A stretch of 64,000 nucleotides of DNA from Halolamina pelagica (GTDB lineage Archaea > Halobacteriota > Halobacteria > Halobacteriales > Haloferacaceae). Position numbers and translations under genes: made by a program. Below the pieces are notes generated by a model that saw only the letters and a list, made by a program, of their open reading frames with translations, had not been told where the DNA came from and did no database searches. The stretch is taken from assembly GCF_900115675.1 (NCBI RefSeq), contig NZ_FOXI01000011.1, positions 24,269 through 88,268 of the forward strand. The letters are read 5' to 3'. Shown here one piece after another: positions 15,869 to 24,572 of this stretch; the stretch's first letter is position 1; each line of letters begins with the position of its first letter.

Positions 15869-17608
15869 ATGGCACAACAGCCAGGCGAACCGCGACTCGA
15901 CCGACGGACCTTGCTCGAAAAGACCGGAGCGACGACTGTCGCCGGCGCCATGGTCGCCCTCGCCGGGTGTGGGGGTGGCGGTGGGAACGGCGATGGCTCC
16001 CCGGAGGATGGCACCGACGAACGGGAGGGGACGCCGGCAGAGGACCTCGAACGGATTGATTCCCTCAACTTCGTCACCTGGACCCAGAGCCAGAAGCCCG
16101 GGTACTTCGAACAGACCCGGATGATGCAGTCGGAGTTCGAGGAGCTCGGGATCCCCTCCGAACTCATCCCCCAGCAGTTCCCGCAGCCGTACACGAACAC
16201 GCTGTTCGAGACGAGGGAGTACGACATGCTGATGCTGGGGATGGAGGGGGCGGCGTACCGACTCGACCCGAGCTTCTACCTGAACACGGTGTTGCACTCC
16301 TCGAACGCCGAAACGGGCGGCTGGAACATCAGCGGGTTCGAGCACGACGAGCTCGACCAGCTCAGCGAGGAGCAGCAGCGCCTCATCGACCAGGAGGAGC
16401 GCCAGTCGGTCGTCTACGACATCCAGCGGATCCAGAAGGACCAACAGGCGTGGACGGTCTACCAGTCCCCGAACCTGGCGTCGGGCTTCAACTCGGACAA
16501 CCTCGAACATCCCGGGGAGGAGAACACCGTCCCCGGTGAGGGGTTCTCGAGCCCGTTCACGCTCACCACGATCGAGACTACGGAGGGGGGTGAACTCGAC
16601 TACGGGAAGGTGCTCACGAGCATCGACTCGTTCAACCCGCTACAGGCCGACAGCGCCGACGACATCCAGTTCATCGAGCCGTTCTACGACACGCTCACCA
16701 AGATCGGCCCCAGCGGCCGGGCGGAGAACTGGCTGGCCTCGGACGTGACCGTCGAGGACGACACGACGGTCGTGGTCACGCTGAAGGACGGCGTCACGTT
16801 CCACGACGGCGAGCCGGTCACCGCCGAGGACGTCGCCTTCTCCTACCGGTTCCAGCAGGAGAATAAGGCGCCGTACGTCGCGACCTACCTCGAACCGATG
16901 TCGGAGGTCACCGCGGGCGACGGCGAGGTGACGTTCTCGCTCTCGGAGCCGTACGCCCCCTGGAGCACGCTCACGATGGGGCAGGTGCCGATCCTGCCCC
17001 GACACGTCTGGGAGAACGTCACCGAGGAGAACGACATCTCCAACCCGGCGAACTACGAGAACAAGCCGCCGATCGGGAGCGGCCCCTTCGAGTTCAGCCG
17101 CCACCGGGACGGCTCGCTGCTCGAGATGACCGCCGTCGACGACCACCCGTTCGCCCCGAACATCGACACGTTCCGGTACCGGCTGTACGGGAACAAGAGC
17201 ACCGCCCAGCAGGCGCTGCTCAACGGGGACATCGACGTGCTCGACCAGCTGCCGAGTACGCTCCGGGGCGGCGTGCGCGACCAGAGCGGCCTCACGCTGA
17301 ACTTCCAGACCCAGCACGGGCTGCGTACGCTGCTCCACAACGAGCGCCGCGGGATGCCGTTCACCGATCCCGCGTTCCGACGGGCGCTCTCGTACCTGAT
17401 CCCGCGCCAGCGCATCGTCAACCAGGTCTACGACGGGGAGGCGACCCGCGGGGGGAGCATCATCGCCCAGGGGAACGAGTTCTGGCACAACCCCGAGGTC
17501 AGCCCCAACACCTACGACCCGGAGCAGGCCCGGACGATCCTCGAGGAGGCCGGCTACGCGTGGGACGACGACGGCCGGCTCATGTACCCGACTGACGGGT
17601 CCAACTAA
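15869..17608 (+). CDS. Dipeptide-type ABC substrate-binding lipoprotein (SBP family 5), apparently circularly permuted
   Basis: The start at 15869 gives MAQQPGEPRLDRRTLLEKTG followed by a hydrophobic stretch and lipobox LAGC, a Tat lipoprotein signal. The mature protein (579 aa total) has the family-5 domain in an unusual order. Residues about 60-200 resemble the usual C-terminal part (ESEFEELGIPSEL-like QSEFEELGIPSELIP, then RLDPSFYLNTVLHSS and an ERQSVVYDIQRIQKDQQAW helix). From about residue 246 the usual N-terminal part begins (SIDSFNPLQADSADD, GVTFHDGEPVTAEDVAFSY) and runs to ARTILEEAGYAWDDDG at the very end. It captures peptides or similar ligands outside the cell for the following permeases. 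Confidence 0.85.
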   Translation: MAQQPGEPRLDRRTLLEKTGATTVAGAMVALAGCGGGGGNGDGSPEDGTDEREGTPAEDLERIDSLNFVTWTQSQKPGYFEQTRMMQSEFEELGIPSELIPQQFPQPYTNTLFETREYDMLMLGMEGAAYRLDPSFYLNTVLHSSNAETGGWNISGFEHDELDQLSEEQQRLIDQEERQSVVYDIQRIQKDQQAWTVYQSPNLASGFNSDNLEHPGEENTVPGEGFSSPFTLTTIETTEGGELDYGKVLTSIDSFNPLQADSADDIQFIEPFYDTLTKIGPSGRAENWLASDVTVEDDTTVVVTLKDGVTFHDGEPVTAEDVAFSYRFQQENKAPYVATYLEPMSEVTAGDGEVTFSLSEPYAPWSTLTMGQVPILPRHVWENVTEENDISNPANYENKPPIGSGPFEFSRHRDGSLLEMTAVDDHPFAPNIDTFRYRLYGNKSTAQQALLNGDIDVLDQLPSTLRGGVRDQSGLTLNFQTQHGLRTLLHNERRGMPFTDPAFRRALSYLIPRQRIVNQVYDGEATRGGSIIAQGNEFWHNPEVSPNTYDPEQARTILEEAGYAWDDDGRLMYPTDGSN

Positions 17609-17611
17609 CCA

Positions 17612-18586
17612 ATGGGTGCGAAAGGGTACATCGCCCGGCGAGCAGCTCAATCCGTCGTCACGATCTTCGTCGTGGCGGTGCTGATGTTCGTGCTGTTCCG
17701 GCTGATGCCCGGCGACCCGACTGCCGTCGCGCTGAGCCCTGCGCTCGACGAGAGCGTCCAGCAGGAGATGGCTCGACAGTACGGCCTGAACCAGCCGCTC
17801 CACATCCAGTTCATCCGGTACATGGCCAGCGTGGTCACGCTGGACTTCGGCTACTCGTTCTTCCAGAACGAGCCCGTCCGGGACATCCTCATGCGCCGCA
17901 TCGGGAACACGCTGCTCCTGATGGGGACCGGGCTCCTGCTGGCGTACGCCTTCGGCACGTCGATCGGCGCGCTCGCCGCCTGGAAGCGCGGGTCGTTCGA
18001 CACGCGGGTGCTCGTCTCGGCCGTCCTGTTCCGGTCGACGCCGGTGTTCTGGCTCGCGCTCGTCCTCCTGTACGTCTTCGGGTTCCACCTCGAGTGGTTC
18101 CCGATCGGCCACATGGTGGACGCCGAGGCCACGTACAGCGGGTTCCTCGACAAGGTGTTCTCGGTCGACTTCCTGCACCACCTGGTCCTGCCGGTGCTCT
18201 CGACGGTGCCGTTCTACATGGCCTACCCCCTGTTGCTCATGCGGACCACGATGCTGCGCATCGAGGGGGAGGACTTCATCACGATGGCCCACGCGAAGGG
18301 GGTCCGCGACCGGGACGTGTTCGCGAAACACGCCGCCCGGAACTCCCTGTTGCCGATCGTGACCACGGCGCCGATCGTGGTCGGCCTGGCCGTGGCCGGG
18401 AACGTCCTCGTCGAGACGATCTACTCCTGGCCCGGCGTGGGCCGGACCCTCGTCCAAGCGGTTCTCCAGTCCGACTACCCGCTGGCACAGGCCGCGTTCC
18501 TCATGATCGCGGTCATCGTCATCGTCGGCAACTTCGTCGCCGACCTGCTGTACACCGTTATCGACCCCCGAATCACGTATGACTGA
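17612..18586 (+). CDS. Dipeptide-type ABC transporter permease (DppB-like)
   Basis: The gene starts three bases after the binding-protein stop. The 324-residue product has six membrane helices. The N-terminal helix is followed by FRLMPGDPTAVALSP, the DppB hallmark, and the loop AHAKGVRDRDVFAKHAARNS is the EAA motif that docks on the ATPase. It forms the channel with the next gene product. Gene order binding protein, B, C, D, F is the standard dipeptide/nickel layout. Confidence 0.93.
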   Translation: MGAKGYIARRAAQSVVTIFVVAVLMFVLFRLMPGDPTAVALSPALDESVQQEMARQYGLNQPLHIQFIRYMASVVTLDFGYSFFQNEPVRDILMRRIGNTLLLMGTGLLLAYAFGTSIGALAAWKRGSFDTRVLVSAVLFRSTPVFWLALVLLYVFGFHLEWFPIGHMVDAEATYSGFLDKVFSVDFLHHLVLPVLSTVPFYMAYPLLLMRTTMLRIEGEDFITMAHAKGVRDRDVFAKHAARNSLLPIVTTAPIVVGLAVAGNVLVETIYSWPGVGRTLVQAVLQSDYPLAQAAFLMIAVIVIVGNFVADLLYTVIDPRITYD

Positions 18587-18601
18587 TAGTTGGTACTCCT
18601 C

Positions 18602-19522
18602 ATGAGCACGATACCGATCGACGGCGACACGCGAGCCGGATCACTGCTGGACAGCCTCAGCGAGCTGGCGATGCGCCCGTACCGCATCCTCCGGGGCAAC
18701 CGGATGGGCGAGGTCGGGCTCGTCATCCTGCTGGGACTGCTGGTGCTGGCGATGATCGGGCCGGCGATCGCCCCCTACGACCCGGCGACGAAGGACATCA
18801 ACGAGGACGGCACGCTGGCGTCCAACGAGGGGCCCTCAGCGGAACACCCCCTCGGCACCACCAGATACGGCCGTGACGTGCTGTCCCAACTGTTGGTCGG
18901 GACCCGTAGCGCCCTCCTGGTCGGCTTCCTCACCGCAACCATCGTCGTCGTGACGGGGACGACGGTGGGGCTGACGGCCGGCTACTACGGCGGTTGGGTC
19001 GACAGCATCCTGATGCGGATCACCGACATCGTCTACGGCATCCCGATACTCCCGTTCGCCATCATCGTCCTCACGATGCTCGAGCGGTCCATCTTCTGGA
19101 TCATCTTCATGCTCGGGTTGATCTACTGGCGCAACTGTGCCCGGATCATCCGGAGCGAGGTGCTCTCGCTCAAGGAGAACGAGTTCGTCCAGAGTGCCGA
19201 GACGACCGGGGCCAGCGCCCCGCGCATCATCGTCAAACAGCTGTTGCCCAACGTGCTGCCCATCTCGTTCCTGTACTTCGCCTTCGCGACGGGGTGGTCC
19301 ATCGTCACCGCCGCGAGCATCGCGTTCCTCGGGTTCGGCGACCCGACCCGGGTCTCCTGGGGGCGGATGATGTTCGCCGCCTGGAACACGAACTCCGTGC
19401 TCCAGCAGCCGCTCTGGGTGGCCATGCCCGGGCTGATGATCATCCTGACGGTGGCGTCGGTGTACTTCATCGGTCGAACGTACGAACAGGTCGCGAACCC
19501 GCGTCTGCAAGGTGATTCCTGA
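18602..19522 (+). CDS. Dipeptide-type ABC transporter permease (DppC-like)
   Basis: The ATG at 18602 (MSTIPIDGDTRAGSLLDSLS) is 15 bases after the DppB-like stop; an in-frame GTG-type start 12 bases earlier is less likely. The 306-residue protein has six helices. DppC marks include EHPLGTTRYGRDVLSQLLVG after the first helix and the EAA loop FVQSAETTGASAPRIIVKQL. It pairs with the DppB-like subunit. Its TGA overlaps the next ATG. Confidence 0.93.
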   Translation: MSTIPIDGDTRAGSLLDSLSELAMRPYRILRGNRMGEVGLVILLGLLVLAMIGPAIAPYDPATKDINEDGTLASNEGPSAEHPLGTTRYGRDVLSQLLVGTRSALLVGFLTATIVVVTGTTVGLTAGYYGGWVDSILMRITDIVYGIPILPFAIIVLTMLERSIFWIIFMLGLIYWRNCARIIRSEVLSLKENEFVQSAETTGASAPRIIVKQLLPNVLPISFLYFAFATGWSIVTAASIAFLGFGDPTRVSWGRMMFAAWNTNSVLQQPLWVAMPGLMIILTVASVYFIGRTYEQVANPRLQGDS

Positions 19523-20616
19523 TGTTGTTAGAGATCGAGGACCTCCGGACGACCTACACGGACAGCAGCACCGAGAGCACAGTCACGGCCGTCGACGGCG
19601 TCTCCTTCGAGATCGAGGAGGGGGAGTCGTTCGGCCTGGTCGGCGAGAGCGGCTGTGGGAAGTCGACGATCGCCAAGAGCGTCATGCGGATCCTCCCCGA
19701 CAACGGGCGAATCACCGACGGGGCCGTCCGGCTCAACGGCGAGGACCTCACCGAACTGGACGCGGAGCCCATGCGCCAGCGCCGATGGACCGACATCGCA
19801 CTCATCAGTCAGAGCGCGATGAACGCGCTCGATCCCGTCTACACCGTCGATACCCAGATCAAGGAGGCCATCGAGGCCCACGAGTCCTGGAGCGAGCAGC
19901 GGATGGACGACCGGGTGGTCGAACTGTTCGAACTCGTCGGGATCGACCCCGAGCGTCGCCACGACTACCCCCACCAGTTCAGCGGGGGGATGAAGCAGCG
20001 GGCGATGATCGCGATGGCGCTCGTGCTCGATCCGGACCTCATCATCGCCGACGAGCCGACGACCGCGCTCGACGTCATCAGCCAGGACACGATCCTCCAC
20101 CACCTGGAGGAACTCCAGGCCGAGACGGGGGCGTCGATGCTGCTCATCACGCACGACATGAGCGTCGTCGCGGAGATGTGTGACCGTACCGCCGTGATGT
20201 ACGCCGGGGAGCTGGCCGAACGCGGCCCCACGGAGACCATCTTCACGAACCCCTACCACCCGTACACGCTCGGGTTGAAGAACGCCTTCCCCAGCATCCA
20301 CGGGGGGGCGGATTCGCTTATCTCCATCCCGGGGGCGCCGCCACCCCTGACCGATCCGGCGGACGCCTGCCGGTTCGCCGACCGGTGCCCGTTCGCGGCC
20401 CCGGAGTGTCGCTCGAGCGACCCGCCGATGAAGGAGGTCGCCGACGAGCACGAAGCCGCCTGCGCCCGGATCGACGACGTGGGGATCGAGACGATGCGGG
20501 AACAGGCCGCCAAGCGTGAAGTCTGGCACGGCGTCGACGACGCGCCAGACGGCGCGAGTGCCGGCGATGGGGCGGCCTCGGCCCCGACCGAGGTCTCCGG
20601 GGGTGATTCGGCGTGA
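19522..20616 (+). CDS. Dipeptide-type ABC transporter ATPase (DppD-like)
   Basis: The 364-residue ATPase has Walker A GESGCGKSTIAKSV, Q-loop ISQSAMNAL, signature FSGGMKQRAMIAMAL, Walker B DLIIADEPTTALD and a switch histidine in LLITHDMS. The oligopeptide C-terminal extension with cysteines (DACRFADRCPFAAPECRSSDP) resembles the Fe-S/cysteine tail of DppD/OppD. The last 40 residues are low-complexity and acidic. Start overlaps the DppC stop; end overlaps the next GTG by 4 bases, so translation is coupled. Confidence 0.93.
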   Translation: MLLEIEDLRTTYTDSSTESTVTAVDGVSFEIEEGESFGLVGESGCGKSTIAKSVMRILPDNGRITDGAVRLNGEDLTELDAEPMRQRRWTDIALISQSAMNALDPVYTVDTQIKEAIEAHESWSEQRMDDRVVELFELVGIDPERRHDYPHQFSGGMKQRAMIAMALVLDPDLIIADEPTTALDVISQDTILHHLEELQAETGASMLLITHDMSVVAEMCDRTAVMYAGELAERGPTETIFTNPYHPYTLGLKNAFPSIHGGADSLISIPGAPPPLTDPADACRFADRCPFAAPECRSSDPPMKEVADEHEAACARIDDVGIETMREQAAKREVWHGVDDAPDGASAGDGAASAPTEVSGGDSA

Positions 20617-21632
20617 CGGTGCTGGAACTGGACGACGCCTCGAAGTTCTTCCGGACCCAGACCGGGTTGGGCGCCCTGCTGTCGCGCGACCAGGAGTACG
20701 TCAAGGCGGTCAACGACGTCAGCCTCCAGCTCGACGACGGCGAGATCGTCGGCCTGGTCGGCGAGAGCGGCTGCGGGAAGACCACCCTCGGGAAGGTAGT
20801 CATGCGGATCCACGAGCTGACTGACGGGGAGATCACGCTCCACGGCACGCCCATCGAGGAGTACGGGCGCAAGGAGTACTTCCAGGAGGTCCAGATGGTC
20901 TTCCAGGACCCGTTCAAGTCGCTGAACCCGCAGATGACCGTGCGCGAGCAGCTGGCCGAGCCGCTGAAGGTGCACGGGCACGACGACCGCGAGGAGCGGA
21001 TCCGGGAGTCCCTGGAGTTCGCGAACCTGACGCCGCCCGACCAGTACCTGGATCGGTACCCCCACGAGATCTCCGGCGGCGAGAAGCAACGCGTCGCGAT
21101 CGCCCGGGCGCTCGTCCTGGATCCCTCGGTCATCATCGCGGACGAGCCGGTCTCGATGCTCGACGTCTCCATCCGGGCCGGGGTGCTGAACCTCTTCCGC
21201 CAGCTCGCCGAGGAGCGGGACGTGACGATCCTCTACATCTCCCACGACCTGGCGACCGTCCGCCATATCTGTACCGAGATCGCGGTCATGTACCTCGGGA
21301 AAGTGATGGAGTACGGGCCGACGGAGCGGATCTGCTCGACGCCCAGTCACCCCTACACCGAGCGGCTGTTGAGTGCGACGCCCGTGGCGGATCCGACCCA
21401 CGACCGGTCGAAGGTCGTCTACGACGAGGAAGTCCCGGACCCGGTCGATCTCCCCGACGGCTGCTTCTTCAAGCACCGGTGTGAGTTCGCGACCGAGGCC
21501 TGTGACGAGGAGGACATGCACCTCCGCCCGCCCGCGAAAGCGGAGGCCGACGACGAAGACTGGCTCATGGCGTGTCACCGGGCAGCCGACGGGGACCTCG
21601 ACTGGGAAACGATCCCGTCACACAATCTCTAA
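20613..21632 (+). CDS. Dipeptide-type ABC transporter ATPase (DppF-like)
   Basis: GTG start in a GTGA overlap with the DppD-like gene. The 339-residue protein has Walker A GESGCGKTTLGKVV, Q-loop VFQDPFKSLNPQMTV, signature ISGGEKQRVAIARAL, Walker B SVIIADEPVSMLD and the H-switch YISHDLATV. A four-cysteine tail (CFFKHRCEFATEAC) ends the protein. It is the second ATPase of the importer. The downstream HTH_10 regulator starts 43 bases later. Confidence 0.93.
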   Translation: MTVLELDDASKFFRTQTGLGALLSRDQEYVKAVNDVSLQLDDGEIVGLVGESGCGKTTLGKVVMRIHELTDGEITLHGTPIEEYGRKEYFQEVQMVFQDPFKSLNPQMTVREQLAEPLKVHGHDDREERIRESLEFANLTPPDQYLDRYPHEISGGEKQRVAIARALVLDPSVIIADEPVSMLDVSIRAGVLNLFRQLAEERDVTILYISHDLATVRHICTEIAVMYLGKVMEYGPTERICSTPSHPYTERLLSATPVADPTHDRSKVVYDEEVPDPVDLPDGCFFKHRCEFATEACDEEDMHLRPPAKAEADDEDWLMACHRAADGDLDWETIPSHNL

Positions 21633-21674
21633 CGGGCGAAATACTCTTCACCCGGGGTGGGGGTAACACAACAC

Positions 21675-22400
21675 ATGGCAACTGATAACTCGACACAGGT
21701 GCCGGCCGTCGATGACGGGCAGATATTCCGAGCCTCCCTGGATATCGCCCATCACGGGTGCCCGAACTCGGACGTGACCGAGGTCTACCCCGCGGCCAGG
21801 ATCGAGAGCGTCTCCGACGCCCACGTGGAGGAAGCACAGAAGAAGCAGCTGCTCCGACTGGAGACGGAGCGTGTCCCGGTCGAACAGTTCGTCTCGACTT
21901 ACGAAGCCCACGAAATCGTTACCGACGTGGCGGTTTATCCCCACGTCGGGTCAGATCACGTGGCACACCTTTCGACGACGATCGATTACGCGCCGCTGAC
22001 CAGTGTGAGCCAGATCCTCGCCGACCACGGCGCCTACCGCGGCCACGGTGCGACCGCGTCGAACGGGAGCGAGAAGTGGTGGGTGTTCTTCGAGTCTCAC
22101 GAGACCCTCAGCGAGATCATCGAGGACCTCGAAGCCGAGGGGAGCGACGTTCGGATCAGACGGAAGGAGCGGGTTACGCTCCAGAGCGAGCAGTCGCCCC
22201 AGTCCCCGCTCACGGAGTTGAGCCCGCGCCAGCGCGAGACACTCTTGGTCGCCCAGGAACTGGGTTACTTCGGACCGAACGAGGGGGCCACGCTCGAGGA
22301 CATCGCGGCGGAACTCGACCTCTCGACGTCCTCCGTCTGGGAGCACCTCTCGAAAGCGACCGAACAGGTGATCGGCCAAGTGACCGCCAACTACCAGTGA
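21675..22400 (+). CDS. HTH_10 (bacterio-opsin activator-type) transcriptional regulator of the transport locus
   Basis: The start at 21675 gives MATDNSTQVPAVDDGQIFRA. Residues 1-165 form an alpha/beta sensor-like domain without a recognised ligand motif. Residues about 178-240 are the HTH_10 domain: ELSPRQRETLLVAQELGYF and LEDIAAELDLSTSSVWEHLS. Such proteins activate or repress local operons in haloarchaea. Because it ends the importer operon, it most likely controls that operon and perhaps the divergent epimerase operon through the repeated motif at 15791-15830; this link is inference. Confidence 0.87.
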   Translation: MATDNSTQVPAVDDGQIFRASLDIAHHGCPNSDVTEVYPAARIESVSDAHVEEAQKKQLLRLETERVPVEQFVSTYEAHEIVTDVAVYPHVGSDHVAHLSTTIDYAPLTSVSQILADHGAYRGHGATASNGSEKWWVFFESHETLSEIIEDLEAEGSDVRIRRKERVTLQSEQSPQSPLTELSPRQRETLLVAQELGYFGPNEGATLEDIAAELDLSTSSVWEHLSKATEQVIGQVTANYQ

Positions 22401-22641
22401 GACGGCTGCCGACAACTCGTGTGGATGGCTGCGGAACGCGCCGTCGCGGCGATCGGGCGCGACCTCTACGCGCAGTACGCCGTCGCCAACCGCTTCGCGG
22501 CCGCCGCACCCACGGTCGTTCAGCGTGTCGGCAGTGCGCTCCGTGAGTGAGTTCTGGGGACGATCGCTATCGACTATGCGGTGGGCGCCGATGTCTCGAC
22601 AGTGCGCTTCGAACCGCAGCCGCGGGACCAACTACGACGAG

Positions 22642-22956
22642 ATGGCCGATATCGCCGAGGATCTGGCCGGGGCGCTCGCGAGCCACGATCTCGGCGTCGA
22701 GACGCCGGACGGGGTCCTCACCCTCGGCATCGGTCCGCAGGAAGTCGACGCCTCGTTCGAGCCCGACGAGAACCACCGTGGGGAGCTGGAGATCACGTTC
22801 CGGCTGTCGGCGAAGGCGATGTACGTCGCCGACGGCGACGAGACGACGGTCGGCGCACGGGGCGGGAAAGGGTTCGTCCCGGTGTCGATGCTGACGAGTG
22901 ACCGCGAACTGTATCGCTGTTACAACTGGATCGACGACCCGGAGGAGCCGGAGTAG
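22642..22956 (+). CDS. Small conserved haloarchaeal protein, possibly amphi-Trp-like
   Basis: The chosen ATG gives MADIAEDLAGALASHDLGVE; the frame stays open upstream to 22525 but that part is Arg/Ser-rich and looks non-coding. The 104-residue acidic protein has a helix followed by beta strands (GVLTLGIGPQEVDASFEPDE, RGELEITFRLSAK), a pattern close to the amphi-Trp domain of small haloarchaeal proteins, though the typical final Trp is here in YNWIDD. No catalytic motif is seen. The start is uncertain and function unknown. It is convergent with the next gene. Confidence 0.6.
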   Translation: MADIAEDLAGALASHDLGVETPDGVLTLGIGPQEVDASFEPDENHRGELEITFRLSAKAMYVADGDETTVGARGGKGFVPVSMLTSDRELYRCYNWIDDPEEPE

Positions 22957-22986
22957 CGCTAGCGGCTCCGCCGCCACCGGACGGCC

Positions 22987-23631
22987 TCACGAGAGGTGGT
23001 CGGCGATGGCGTTGACCAGTTTCTGTTCGGCCCGGCGGATGTGGTTCTCGACCGTCCGGCGATCGAGGTCGAACGATTCCGCGAGCTCCGCGGTCGTGAC
23101 CTCGCGGGGAATCTCGTAGTACCCGCGCTCCCACGCCGCGAGCAGCACCTCGTGCTGCCGGGGCGAGAGGTCCGGGACGAGATGCTCGGCGCGCAACAGC
23201 GGCGATCCCGAGACGGGGACGTTGATCGTCCGCTTCGAGTCGACCGTCACGTCGAAGTCGTCGGTGAGGTCGCGGAACAGTTCGGTGAGTCGCTGACCAT
23301 CGAGTGCGAGCACCCGAACCCGCTTGGTGCCGTGTTCGTACCGAAGCGGCGGGAGGAGGAGGCAACTGTGCCGCTGGACGTACGTCTCGATGTTCCCCTC
23401 CTCGTGTTGCTTCAGACAGTCCTGGGTGATGATGAGCTCTTCCTCGCCGTCGCGCACGCGGTCCTGGACCCCGACGCGGCGCTCCACGTAGTCGATGACG
23501 CCATCCGCGGGGCCGTGCACACGGAGGAGGTCGCAGTGCTCGTTGCACCAGAGCTCGATCGTGGCCTCGTTTCCGGCGGTCGCCACACCGTAGGCCGTAT
23601 CGTCGGCGATCCGGATCGTCGTCTCGTGCAT
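22987..23631 (-). CDS. HTH_10 (bacterio-opsin activator-type) transcriptional regulator
   Basis: The start at 23631 (MHETTIRIADDTAYGVATAG) is preferred over 23655 because the first eight residues of the longer form are basic and unlike the family. Residues 1-150 form a sensor-like alpha/beta domain with several cysteines and histidines (CNEHCDLLRVHG, CLKQHEEGN, RHSC). The HTH_10 domain is at about 155-214: DLSPRQHEVLLAAWERGYYE and AELAESFDLDRRTVENHIRR. It is divergent from the ABC exporter pair that follows, so it may regulate that pair; the evidence is position only. Confidence 0.87.
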   Translation of the reverse strand: MHETTIRIADDTAYGVATAGNEATIELWCNEHCDLLRVHGPADGVIDYVERRVGVQDRVRDGEEELIITQDCLKQHEEGNIETYVQRHSCLLLPPLRYEHGTKRVRVLALDGQRLTELFRDLTDDFDVTVDSKRTINVPVSGSPLLRAEHLVPDLSPRQHEVLLAAWERGYYEIPREVTTAELAESFDLDRRTVENHIRRAEQKLVNAIADHLS

Positions 23632-23783
23632 GCGTGGAAGTGCCCGTTTCCACACTTAAACGCTCCCCTCAGCACGCAAAAACCACAGCGCGTAAGGAGA
23701 GCGTTGGATGCGCGACCCGGCGACTGCCTCCCGGCGAGAAACAGGGAGGGGTTTGACGTACGCTGGCGAACAGGTTCCCAGCA

Positions 23784-24572
23784 ATGCCCTCTCACGACGC
23801 GGCGACGCCGGCGATCGAGACGCGGGACCTCACGAAGCGCTACGGCGACGTGGTCGCCGTCGACGGCCTCGACCTCGCGATCGACAGCGGCGTCGTCTAC
23901 GGCTTTCTCGGCCCGAACGGCTCGGGGAAGACGACGACGATGCGGATGCTCACGACGCTTACCCGACCCACCGCGGGCGAAGCCTTCGTCGCCGGAACGT
24001 CGATCACCGATCGCGAGGGTGTGATCGACCACCTGGGCTACCTCCCCGAGAGCCCGCCCGTCTTCGACGAGCTCTCCGCCCGGGAGAATCTCCACTACGT
24101 CGCCGCCCTGCACGACATCCCGCGTGACGTAGCGAGCGAACGGATCGCCTCCTACCTCGAGCGGTTCGACCTCGTCGACGCCGCCGATCGCCGTGTCGAA
24201 GGCTACTCGAAAGGGATGCGCCAGAAACTCGGGATGGTCCAGGCCGTGATCCACGAACCCGAGGTCATCTTCCTCGACGAACCGACCTCCGGGCTGGACC
24301 CCCGCGCCGCGCGGACGGTGAAGGACCTCGTCGCCGAACTCGCCGACCACGACGTGACGATCTTCCTCTCGACGCACATCCTCTCGGTCGTCGAAGAACT
24401 GGCCGACAAAGTGGGCGTGCTCCACGAGGGCGACCTCGTCGCGGAGGGGACGCCGGCCGAACTGAAGCGCCGCGCGGAACGCGACGAGTCGACGAGCCTG
24501 GAGAGCGCGTTCCTCAACCTCACCGAGGACCGCGACGACGAACCCGTCGACGCCGTGGAGGAACCGGCGTGA
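23784..24572 (+). CDS. ABC-2-type transporter ATP-binding protein
   Basis: The 262-residue ATPase starts MPSHDAATPAIETRDLTKRY. Motifs: Walker A GPNGSGKTTTMRML, Q-loop YLPESPPVFDELSARENL, signature YSKGMRQKLGMVQAV, Walker B VIFLDEPTSGLD, and H-switch LSTHILSVV. The order and the CcmA-like sequence place it with ABC-2 exporters (DRA/NatA type). It ends in a GTGA overlap with the permease gene. Cargo is unknown; lipids, drugs, ions or peptides are all possible. Confidence 0.92.
   Translation: MPSHDAATPAIETRDLTKRYGDVVAVDGLDLAIDSGVVYGFLGPNGSGKTTTMRMLTTLTRPTAGEAFVAGTSITDREGVIDHLGYLPESPPVFDELSARENLHYVAALHDIPRDVASERIASYLERFDLVDAADRRVEGYSKGMRQKLGMVQAVIHEPEVIFLDEPTSGLDPRAARTVKDLVAELADHDVTIFLSTHILSVVEELADKVGVLHEGDLVAEGTPAELKRRAERDESTSLESAFLNLTEDRDDEPVDAVEEPA

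Noticed and set aside
19522..21632. Assignment of the importer to nickel rather than peptides
   Set aside because: Nickel and dipeptide systems share the same layout; no nickel enzyme genes are nearby, whereas a dipeptide epimerase-like gene is.
22425..22550. A 41-codon open frame (MAAERAVAAIGRDLYAQYAV...)
   Set aside because: It could be the end of a lost gene, since the peptide is helix-like, but it has no match I can name and no promoter or ribosome site; chance open frame in G+C-rich DNA is as likely.
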